The notes under the pieces were generated by a model. It saw only the letters and a program-made list of their open reading frames with translations, made no database searches and was not told the DNA's origin. A stretch of 51,315 bases of DNA from an uncultured bacterium (GTDB taxonomy: Bacteria > Armatimonadota > JACIXR01), in contig CALITO010000014.1 in the NCBI GenBank assembly GCA_938041455.1, positions 1-51,315 of the forward strand. Direction: 5' to 3'. The translations under genes and the position numbers were made by a program. Of this stretch, positions 26,018 to 32,318 are shown one piece after another (within the stretch, counting starts at the first letter, position 1; every line of letters begins with the position of its first letter).

Positions 26018-26313
26018 ACCGTCTTTTGACAACATTAGGACCTACATCTGCGTCGCTCTATTTCTCCCATTCTCTTAATAATCCTTCCCTTTTTCTCCCC
26101 CTTTTCTCCCTCGCATAACGCTCAATCAGGTGGATTATAAGCCCCGGGAAGTAGCAAGAACCTTCTTATTTCCTTGTCTCGAGATGATCTTCCCAACATA
26201 AAAGGCCTAATGAATTGATAGGGATTATCAATGATGTTTAGGTTTATTGAATTTTGTTGAATAAATTCAAAGAATATTCACCTTCCTCCTTCAATGAATG
26301 ATGAAGTTTATAG
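26018..26313. other. Gene-free stretch before the riboswitch operon
   Basis: This stretch between the divergent GxGYxYP gene and the hairpin element at 26320 has no convincing coding frame on either strand. It holds one more copy of the 12-bp motif, on the minus strand at 26251-26262, inside a longer dyad (26249-26268, GAATTT...AAATTC). Otherwise it is pyrimidine-rich, unremarkable sequence. Confidence 0.55.
26249..26268 (-). promoter_or_regulatory. Dyad containing an ATTCAACAAAAC-like motif
   Basis: The 20-bp sequence at 26249-26268 begins GAATTT and ends AAATTC, with the TTTTGTTGAATAAA core between. It matches the 12-bp motif in 11 of 12 positions on the minus strand and is the most symmetric of the sites, as expected for a dimeric regulator's operator. 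Confidence 0.35.
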
Positions 26314-26319
26314 AAAAGG

Positions 26320-26380
26320 AAAGGGAGGAAACCGCTGAAGGGGAAACGTTGTTTCCCTTTTTCCTTTTATTAAACAAAAC
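26320..26380 (+). repeat. Hairpin element, copy B, with ATTAAACAAAAC motif
   Basis: Outer stem AAAGGG (26320-26325) with CCCTTT (26355-26360), 3-nt bulge AGG (26326-26328), inner stem AAAC (26329-26332) with GTTT (26351-26354), and an 18-nt loop (26333-26350) starting CGCTGAAGGGG. The 12-bp motif variant ATTAAACAAAAC follows at 26369-26380 after 8 extra bases. The element ends 28 bp before the -35 box of the riboswitch promoter. Geometry is identical to copies A (237) and C (45531). Confidence 0.65.
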
Positions 26381-26408
26381 TATACGAATTAATTTTAATT
26401 ATTATTGT

Positions 26409-26437
26409 TTGACTTATTTGAGATATGTGGGTAAAAT
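26409..26437 (+). promoter_or_regulatory. Promoter of the cobalamin-riboswitch operon
   Basis: TTGACT (26409-26414), a 17-bp spacer and TAAAAT (26432-26437) predict a start near 26444, about 20 nt before the riboswitch P1 stem. Confidence 0.65.
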
Positions 26438-26466
26438 TATTTGTAGTCAACTGAATAGTTTATGGG

Positions 26467-26609
26467 GATGGATGCCGGGAAGAGCGGTGTAAGTCCGCCG
26501 CTGCCCCGCAGCCGTGACCGGAACGAAACCTGCGATAGCCACTGGGAGGATATCTTCTGGGAAGGCGCAGGGAGTAGGCTCAAGCCGGAAGCCGGAAGAC
26601 CGATCCATC
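26467..26609 (+). promoter_or_regulatory. Cobalamin (B12) riboswitch
   Basis: A class cobalamin riboswitch. P1 is closed by GATGGAT (26467-26473) and ATCCATC (26603-26609). Conserved segments appear in order: GCCGGGAAGAGCGGTG, AAGTCCGCCGCTGCCCCGCA, GCCGTGA, GCCACTG (26538-26544), GGGAAGGCGCAGGGAGTAGG, and the B12-box-type end AGCCGGAAGACC (26590-26601). It sits between a good promoter and tandem terminator hairpins upstream of the prepilin-btuF-btuD genes. Family knowledge predicts that adenosyl- or other cobalamin binding stops transcription of the operon. Confidence 0.95.
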
Positions 26610-26616
26610 TCCTTTA

Positions 26617-26658
26617 GCCCTAACCTCCGCATCGCGGGCGTGCGGGAGGGCTTTGTTT
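26617..26658 (+). terminator. First hairpin of the riboswitch expression platform
   Basis: CCTCCGCA (26624-26631) pairs with TGCGGGAGG (26641-26649) with one bulged G, and GC flanks at 26617 and 26651 may extend the stem. It is followed by TTTGTTTTT (26652-26660), so it looks like an intrinsic terminator 8 nt after the riboswitch. Confidence 0.6.
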
Positions 26659-26663
26659 TTGGA

Positions 26664-26703
26664 ATGCCCATCGCTTGTTCCGCATGCGATGGGCATATTT
26701 TTT
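26664..26703 (+). terminator. Second, perfect terminator hairpin before the prepilin gene
   Basis: ATGCCCATCGC (26664-26674) pairs perfectly over 11 bp with GCGATGGGCAT (26686-26696) and is followed by ATTTTTT. It ends 3 nt before the prepilin ribosome-binding site AAGGAGGTGAT. With the first hairpin it makes a tandem stop signal for the cobalamin riboswitch. Confidence 0.8.
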
Positions 26704-26719
26704 GTAAGGAGGTGATTCT

Positions 26720-27430
26720 GTGAAGAAGAAAGGGTTCACTCTCATAGAATTGCTGGTGGTGATAGCGATAATCGCTATCCTGGCAGCGATTCTCTTCCCC
26801 GTCTTCTCAAGGGCGAGGGAGATGGCGAGGAAAGCTTCCTGCCAAAGCAACTTGAAGCAGATAATCACTGCTACCTTGATGTATGTGCAAGATTGGGATG
26901 GCAAGTTTCCTCCCTTCTGGGCAGGAAAAGATGCTGATGGGAGCTATTTCTGGTATGGCTATCGTCGGAATGACGGAACAGTTGACCTAACCCGAGGGCT
27001 CATCTATCCCTACCTTAAGAACAAGGATATAAGGACCTGTCCCAGTTGGTCCGCCACATCTCCTTATCCCCCTGCGGGTGGATGGGGTTATGGCTACAAC
27101 TGGTTTTACATCGGAGGTAGACCCGACCCCAATTTTTGGTGGGTGCCCGTTCCTGCATCCGATGCAGAGTTAAGCCATCCCCCAGAAACAATTTGTTTTG
27201 CTGACTCCGCTGTCAAGAACTGGATGACGGGAGTGGGATTGATGGAGAGCGTTGCCATCACCCCCCCTACCCTCACCTGGGGTTGGTATGATATGCATTT
27301 TCGCCATAACGACACCGCAAACGCTGCCTTCTGCGATGGACATATCAAAGCGCTGAAGCCTCTCCTCAGAGACTCTGATTATCCTGAGCTTGGAGAGCCT
27401 TGCGCGGATGACAGTCTATTTATGAAGTAG
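26720..27430 (+). CDS. Prepilin-like protein with N-terminal methylation motif and HX9DG-type C-terminus
   Basis: A 236-residue type IV prepilin/pseudopilin-like (PulG-type) protein. [12 protein letters not shown] gives the prepilin peptidase site after Gly5 with Glu at +5 and a hydrophobic helix (about 6-28), followed by [20 protein letters not shown]. The rest is a globular, mostly beta domain with aromatic-rich surface sequence. Near the end [18 protein letters not shown] matches the HX9DG motif of such proteins. The start is GTG 26720 with a strong ribosome-binding site. It is the first gene after a cobalamin riboswitch and lies 38 nt upstream of btuF. The N-terminal 50 residues closely match the product of the gene at 45680. 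Confidence 0.85.
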   Translation: MKKKGFTLIELLVVIAIIAILAAILFPVFSRAREMARKASCQSNLKQIITATLMYVQDWDGKFPPFWAGKDADGSYFWYGYRRNDGTVDLTRGLIYPYLKNKDIRTCPSWSATSPYPPAGGWGYGYNWFYIGGRPDPNFWWVPVPASDAELSHPPETICFADSAVKNWMTGVGLMESVAITPPTLTWGWYDMHFRHNDTANAAFCDGHIKALKPLLRDSDYPELGEPCADDSLFMK

Positions 27431-27468
27431 TCTCAAACCTGCACGCCCGCCGTGGAGGTGATCTATTG

Positions 27469-28356
27469 ATGAGAGGAATCTCTTCGTTAAAAATCTTTTT
27501 CGCCTTCCTTGCCTTCTTCTCTCTTGCTTTTGCCTCACTAAAAGCTAAGGACGATAGGGGAAAGTGGGTTGTCCTGGGTAAATCTCCTCAGAGGATAGTT
27601 TCCCTCGCTCCCGCTACAACGGAGATGCTATTTGCCATCGGTGTTGGAAATAGGGTCATCGGCGTCACCTCCTATTGTGACTATCCTCCTGCGGTGAAAG
27701 GGCTTGCAAAGGTAGGAGGATTCATCAACCCCAGCCTGGAGAGCATCGTCAACCTCCGCCCCGACTTAATCGTTGCTATTAGAGGCAACCCTCTGAACTT
27801 GATCGGAAGACTGGAGAAAATGGGTTATCCAGTATTCGCTCTAAATCCTCAGAAATTGAGCGATGTCCTCAGTGGGATGGAAAGGTTGGGGAAACTTACA
27901 GGGAGTAGGGAAGCTCAGAAGGTCGTGAACAATTTGAGGGGGAAGATAGAGAAAATGAAGAGCGAAGTTGCTAAAATTCCCTGGGGTAAGCGTCCCCGGG
28001 TTATGATAGAGCTATGGGACAAACCCCTCATAGTTTTTGGGAAGAATAGCATAGGAAACGAAGTTATAGAGCTTGCAGGGGGGAGGAACATAATTGAAGA
28101 GGGTAAGATTGGCTATCCCCAGATAAGCCTTGAGGTCCTGCTTCAAAAGCAACCCGATGTAATTGTGCTCGCTCATATGACGAAAGTTAAAAATCCCCTG
28201 GAGGAGGTGAAAAGGAGGGCGAACTGGGACAAGTTGAAGGCTGTGCAGGAGGGAAGGGTTTATGCAATTGATGCGGATATAATAGACCGTCCGGGACCTC
28301 GCTTAGTTCAAGCAGTTGAAATACTGCGTCGTTTGCTGTATCCTACAAAGTTGTGA
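27469..28356 (+). CDS. btuF: Cobalamin-type ABC transporter substrate-binding protein
   Basis: A periplasmic or surface-exposed class III solute-binding protein, probably for cobalamin. The signal peptide is IFFAFLAFFSLAFAS. The domain opens with RIVSLAPATTEMLFAIGVGNRVIG and has the long connecting helix and LEVLLQKQPDVIVLA in the second lobe, as in BtuF. The frame includes a TTG at 27466, but ATG 27469 (MRGISS) has the better spacing from GGAGGTGAT (27453-27462). The upstream cobalamin riboswitch supports B12 as the ligand. The stop overlaps the btuD-like start as GTGA. Confidence 0.85.
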   Translation: MRGISSLKIFFAFLAFFSLAFASLKAKDDRGKWVVLGKSPQRIVSLAPATTEMLFAIGVGNRVIGVTSYCDYPPAVKGLAKVGGFINPSLESIVNLRPDLIVAIRGNPLNLIGRLEKMGYPVFALNPQKLSDVLSGMERLGKLTGSREAQKVVNNLRGKIEKMKSEVAKIPWGKRPRVMIELWDKPLIVFGKNSIGNEVIELAGGRNIIEEGKIGYPQISLEVLLQKQPDVIVLAHMTKVKNPLEEVKRRANWDKLKAVQEGRVYAIDADIIDRPGPRLVQAVEILRRLLYPTKL

Positions 28357-29600
28357 AGAAAGAAATTTTAGAGGTTAAAGGAATTTCCTTTGCCTACAAC
28401 CGAAGGGAGATATTAAAGGATGTCTCCTTTTCGGTTAGGGAAGGGGAGATGCTTGGCATTCTTGGACCCAACGGAGCTGGCAAGACAACCCTGATACGGG
28501 TTATCTCGGGAATTCTGCCGCCCCTTCAAGGGGAAATTCTCCTTGAAGGAATAAATCTTGGGAAAATACCTCCCAAGGAGAGAGCAAGGAAGATAGCGGT
28601 GCTCCCCCAGAACGAACCCCCTGTTGATTATTTAACAGTTAAGGAGATGGTTATGCTTGGCAGAGTTCCTTATTTTTCCCTCCTTTGGGGAACCAGGAAG
28701 GAAGACGAGGAAGTTGTAGGAAGGTGTTTAGAGATGGTGGGGATGGGGGATTTCCAAAACAGGAAGCTGGGGCAGTTGAGCGGGGGAGAGAGGCAGAAGG
28801 TGCTCATAGCCCGTGCCCTCGCCCAACAACCGCGCCTCCTTATACTTGACGAGCCAGTGGTCCACCTTGACCTCTCTCATCGACTGGAGGTATTTTTCCT
28901 CCTCAAGAGATTGGAAAACGAACAAAACCTATCCATTATATGCGTGATTCACGATATTAACCTCGCTTCCTATTTTTCGGATAAATTGCTCTTAGTGAAA
29001 GGGGGGCGAGTATTCGCTCAGGGTGAGCCAAGAGAGGTGATAACCCAGGATAATCTGAGGGAAGTATTCAATATTTATGCTATTGTTAGGAATAATCCTC
29101 TAAGTGCCCGTCCTTATATAAGCGTTATCCATAGAAGGGAGGTTAAAGGTCCAAAGGTTCATCTCATAGCGGGAGGAGGTAGCGGGAGGGAAATAATGGA
29201 GAGGTTGGTAAGTGAGGGTTATTCGCTCAGCTTGGGAGTTGTCAATGTGGGCGATAGCGACTATGAAACCGCAAAGGGATTGGATATAGAGTGTGCTGAG
29301 GAAGCACCCTTCGCTCCCATATCAGAGGAGGCATATAACAGGGCATTGGAACTAGTTAGGGAGGCAAAGGCGGTGGTGATCGCTCCCCTTCCCTTCGGTT
29401 GGGGAAACATCAAAAATCTGGAGATAGCTGAAATTGCCCAAAATGAGGGCAAAGAAGTTTTCATAGCGGGAAACGATTGGGAAAGAAGGGATTTCACCCA
29501 GGGCAAGGCTGGGGAAATGGTGGAGAGACTTTTACAAAAGGGGGGAAGGCTATTTCATTCTATAGAAGAACTCCTGGAAATGCTGGGGGAATTGAAATGA
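28353..29600 (+). CDS. btuD: Cobalamin/iron-type ABC ATPase with C-terminal extra domain
   Basis: A 415-residue protein, longer than usual BtuD/FecE ATPases (about 250). Residues 1-255 are a complete ATPase: GPNGAGKTT (Walker A), the Q-loop VLPQNEPP, LSGGERQKV (signature), LLILDEPVVHLDLS (Walker B) and the switch His in VIHDIN. From about residue 268, VHLIAGGGSGREIMERL begins a second domain with GVVNVGDSDYETAKG and AEEAPFAPISEEA, a nucleotide-binding-like fold of unknown role that is fused to ATPases of this type in some prokaryotes. It starts with GTG overlapping the btuF stop. No permease gene follows. Confidence 0.82.
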   Translation: MKKEILEVKGISFAYNRREILKDVSFSVREGEMLGILGPNGAGKTTLIRVISGILPPLQGEILLEGINLGKIPPKERARKIAVLPQNEPPVDYLTVKEMVMLGRVPYFSLLWGTRKEDEEVVGRCLEMVGMGDFQNRKLGQLSGGERQKVLIARALAQQPRLLILDEPVVHLDLSHRLEVFFLLKRLENEQNLSIICVIHDINLASYFSDKLLLVKGGRVFAQGEPREVITQDNLREVFNIYAIVRNNPLSARPYISVIHRREVKGPKVHLIAGGGSGREIMERLVSEGYSLSLGVVNVGDSDYETAKGLDIECAEEAPFAPISEEAYNRALELVREAKAVVIAPLPFGWGNIKNLEIAEIAQNEGKEVFIAGNDWERRDFTQGKAGEMVERLLQKGGRLFHSIEELLEMLGELK

Positions 29601-29618
29601 ATAGAAAGGGATAACCCT

Positions 29619-29646
29619 TTGACAATTAAATAGTATTGTGTAAAAT
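29619..29646 (+). promoter_or_regulatory. Promoter of the coiled-coil repeat gene
   Basis: TTGACA (29619-29624), a 16-bp spacer and TAAAAT (29641-29646), followed after only 10 nt by the ATG at 29657. The message would be leaderless or nearly so, and no Shine-Dalgarno is present. The best promoter match in the window. Confidence 0.7.
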
Positions 29647-29656
29647 ATAAACACAA

Positions 29657-30901
29657 ATGTTCGTTATAAGAGATTTTCATGATTTAATAAGGATACTGGA
29701 GGAGCATCCTGAATGGCGGGCGGAATTAAGGCGCCTCCTTTTAACGGAGGAATTACTGGAGTTGCCCCATATCGTGCGTGAATCCGCTTCAAAACAGGAA
29801 GCTCTTTGGCAAGAAGTGGGAGGTATGAGGGAATGGATAGAGGAGATAGCGAGAGCACAATTAGCGACCCAGGAGGTGCTGAAGCGCCTTGCCGAGCAGA
29901 TAGAAAGAGTGGAAACACATATTGAACGCCTTGCCCAACAGCTTGCCCAACAGATAGAAAGAGTGGAAACGCATATTGAACGCCTTGCCCAGCAGATGGA
30001 GAGAGTGGAAACACATATTGAACGCCTTGCCCAGCAGATGGAGAGAGTGGAAACACATATTGAACGCCTTGCCCAGCAGATGGAAAGAGTGGAAACACAT
30101 ATTGAACGCCTTGCCCAACAGATGGAAAGAGTGGAAACACATATTGAACACCTTGCCCAACAGATGGAAAGAGTGGAAACACATATTGAACACCTTGCCC
30201 AGCAGATGGAAAGAGTGGAAACACATATTGAACGCCTTGCCCAACAGATGGAAAGAGTGGAAACACATATTGAACGCCTTGCCCAACAGATGGAAAGAGT
30301 GGAAACGCATATTGAACGCCTTGCCCAACAGATGGAGAGAGTGGAAACACATATTCAACGCCTTGCCCAGCAGATGGAAAGAGTGGAAATTCAAATTGAG
30401 CTCCTGACCGGTTCCTTAGCAAAATTAGAGGAATGGCAAAGAGGTGAGGGTGGGAGACGGGAAGGTGAGAGATACGAGAGGCAGGTAATAAGGAGAGCTC
30501 CCTCCATTTTCAATGGGGGATATGGAGGCTCACCAGAGGAGCCAACTGTAAGGGAAAAATTGAGCCGGTGGTTAGAGAAAGTTTACGAAGAAGGTGTAAA
30601 GGTATCGGAAGAGGTAGACCCCTTTTTAGCCGACCTCATTTGGTGGAAGGGAGAAAAAGTAGCGGTGGTTGAGATTTCTCTAAAGGCCAATGGAGAGGAT
30701 ATAATGCGGGCTAAGAAGAGAGCGGATTTCCTCAAATCCTTGGGCATTGATGCTGTCCCAATAATTATAAGTAAAGAATGGGCGATAAAAGAGACAACGG
30801 AGGAATTAGCCCGAAGGGAAAATGTAGAATGGCTGATAGGGGGTGCACCCTCAAACGGCTTTCTCCTTTTCTGCTCTGCTTCCCGAAAGTCAGAGGATTG
30901 A
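29657..30901 (+). CDS. Coiled-coil repeat protein with C-terminal DUF3782/nuclease-like domain
   Basis: A 414-residue protein. Residues 1-77 are charged and helical (FHDLIRILEEHPEWRAEL). Residues 78-249 are twelve near-identical 14-residue units, LAQQMERVETHIER, exactly two heptads each, predicting a long parallel coiled coil. The C-terminal domain (about 255-414) resembles DUF3782/PD-(D/E)XK-like proteins: VDPFLADLIWW followed by KVAVVEISLKA, with the acidic and Lys residues in the right order for a degenerate nuclease core. Such proteins are common in thermophiles and cyanobacteria; their function is unknown. The ATG is 10 nt after a TAAAAT box with no ribosome-binding site. It converges with nuoN with a 4-bp gap. 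Confidence 0.72.
   Translation: MFVIRDFHDLIRILEEHPEWRAELRRLLLTEELLELPHIVRESASKQEALWQEVGGMREWIEEIARAQLATQEVLKRLAEQIERVETHIERLAQQLAQQIERVETHIERLAQQMERVETHIERLAQQMERVETHIERLAQQMERVETHIERLAQQMERVETHIEHLAQQMERVETHIEHLAQQMERVETHIERLAQQMERVETHIERLAQQMERVETHIERLAQQMERVETHIQRLAQQMERVEIQIELLTGSLAKLEEWQRGEGGRREGERYERQVIRRAPSIFNGGYGGSPEEPTVREKLSRWLEKVYEEGVKVSEEVDPFLADLIWWKGEKVAVVEISLKANGEDIMRAKKRADFLKSLGIDAVPIIISKEWAIKETTEELARRENVEWLIGGAPSNGFLLFCSASRKSED
29888..30403 (+). repeat. Twelve tandem 42-bp repeats encoding 14-residue coiled-coil units
   Basis: Units of 42 bp encode LAQQMERVETHIER and variants. Unit 1 is 29888-29929, a 12-bp extra LAQQ block is 29930-29941, unit 2 is 29942-29983, and ten units run without a break from 29984 to 30403. 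The Met codons lie exactly 42 bp apart from 29996 to 30374. Units differ by a few bases (CAG/CAA, ATGGAG/ATGGAA, CGC/CAC). The 42-bp size keeps the heptad frame whatever the copy number. Confidence 0.95.
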
Positions 30902-30905
30902 AACC

Positions 30906-32312
30906 CTAACGAGAGGAAAGGCTTGCTTGGACGAGGAGGATGAAGGGGTGAGGGTAAAACATAATGAGCAGGGTGAAGGCGAGACAAATCCCCAAGGCTA
31001 ATTTTAGAGAGAGGGGCTCCTTCAATTTATCTCCTCCATTCCCCCTTAGAAACATTTCCCTCACCACTTTGAGATAATAGAATGCGGACACTACACAGTT
31101 CAAAAGGAATACTATCGCCAGCCAAGCCATATTCTCCTTTATAGCGGTGGCAAATATGAAAAGTTTACCAACGAACCCACCCGTCCCCGGTATACCGATG
31201 AGTGACAAAAGGAAGAGAGTCATCGCGGTTGCGGAGAGAGGGGAGCGATAAATGAGCCCTGTGAAATCCTCCAAATCCTCTTTACCTTCCCCCAAACTCA
31301 CGACTATAGCCACCGCGAAAGCTCCGATGTTGGCGAAGAGATAGGGAAGGAAATAGAAGAAGAGGGAGAATCTCCCCCAATAACTTTGAGATAAAGCGAG
31401 GGCAATGAGGAGGTAGCCTGCATGAGCTATGGTGGAATAACCCAAAAGCCTCTTTATATTCCTTTGCTGAATAGCTACGAGGTTTCCCACCGTCATCGTG
31501 AGGAAGGAGAGCCAAGCTATCAGCAACACCCAATCTCTTCCGGGATAGCAGGTAGTGAGGAAACGAAAGAGGGCGAGGAAAGCGGAGAGTTTGGGGAAAA
31601 GGGAAAGGAGGGCGGAGACGGGCGTTGGTGCTCCCTCAAAAACATCGGGAACCCACATATGGAATGGCACAGCCGCTATCTTGAAACAAAAACCGGCAAG
31701 AACAAGGACGAAGGCGAGTTTGGCTAAATCGCTTTCTTTCAAGCTGGGAAAGGCAGAGGAAAAGCTCAGTCCTCCGCTAATTCCGTAAAGAATGCTTATA
31801 CCATATAGCATAGTGGCGGAGAGGACAACACCAAATAGGAAATACTTGAGAGCTGCTTCCCCCGATTTCGGTTTATCCCTTAGGTATCCAGCGAGTATAT
31901 AGCTTACAATGCTCAAGAACTCTATGGAGATATAAAGGAAAAGGAAGTCGTAGGCGGAGGCAAGTAAACACATGGCCATCGTTGAGAGGAGGAGGAATGC
32001 ATAGTATTCCCCCTCGTATTCCCGCCCACGCATATACCTTTCAGATATAAGCACTATGAGCATCATACCCACTATACAAACTCCCTTTACGAATAGAGCA
32101 ATGCCATCAAAGGCGAAGCACCCAAAGATTGTTCCCCAATAAATGGGGAGAAGCGATACCCCTGCGATGACACCTTCCAAAGCGACCAAAAGGGCTCCTA
32201 TGGTGATTGCGGACATATATTCCCGCTCCCTACCGAGGAGATCAAGAACAAGGCAAAAAATAGCGCCAACGAGTAGAGTCATTTCGGGTAGGAGGGGAAG
32301 GAACCTTTCCAT
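30906..32312 (-). CDS. nuoN: NADH-quinone oxidoreductase subunit N
   Basis: Antiporter-like membrane subunit of complex I, one of the three proton-pumping subunits. The 468-residue product is almost all membrane helices and has the family motif FKIAAVPFHMWVPDVFEGAPT in the middle with the Lys and Glu residues used for proton transfer, plus YSTIAHAGYLLIA and GIPGTGGFVGK. It is the last gene of a seven-gene minus-strand nuo cluster, 6 nt after nuoM. It faces the coiled-coil repeat gene with a 4-bp gap. Confidence 0.93.
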   Translation of the reverse strand: MERFLPLLPEMTLLVGAIFCLVLDLLGREREYMSAITIGALLVALEGVIAGVSLLPIYWGTIFGCFAFDGIALFVKGVCIVGMMLIVLISERYMRGREYEGEYYAFLLLSTMAMCLLASAYDFLFLYISIEFLSIVSYILAGYLRDKPKSGEAALKYFLFGVVLSATMLYGISILYGISGGLSFSSAFPSLKESDLAKLAFVLVLAGFCFKIAAVPFHMWVPDVFEGAPTPVSALLSLFPKLSAFLALFRFLTTCYPGRDWVLLIAWLSFLTMTVGNLVAIQQRNIKRLLGYSTIAHAGYLLIALALSQSYWGRFSLFFYFLPYLFANIGAFAVAIVVSLGEGKEDLEDFTGLIYRSPLSATAMTLFLLSLIGIPGTGGFVGKLFIFATAIKENMAWLAIVFLLNCVVSAFYYLKVVREMFLRGNGGDKLKEPLSLKLALGICLAFTLLIMFYPHPFILLVQASLSSR

Positions 32313-32318
32313 TATATA

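Noticed and set aside
29888-30403. Possible CRISPR array, because of regular repeats
   Set aside because: The repeats are contiguous, have no spacers and are in frame within a gene.
29664-30422. Long antisense open frame (252 codons) over the repeat gene, plus open frames of 177 and 143 codons in other frames
   Set aside because: The 42-bp repeat has no stop in several frames, so any frame stays open through it. The sense frame at 29657 has the promoter, a predicted coiled coil and a recognisable C-terminal domain.
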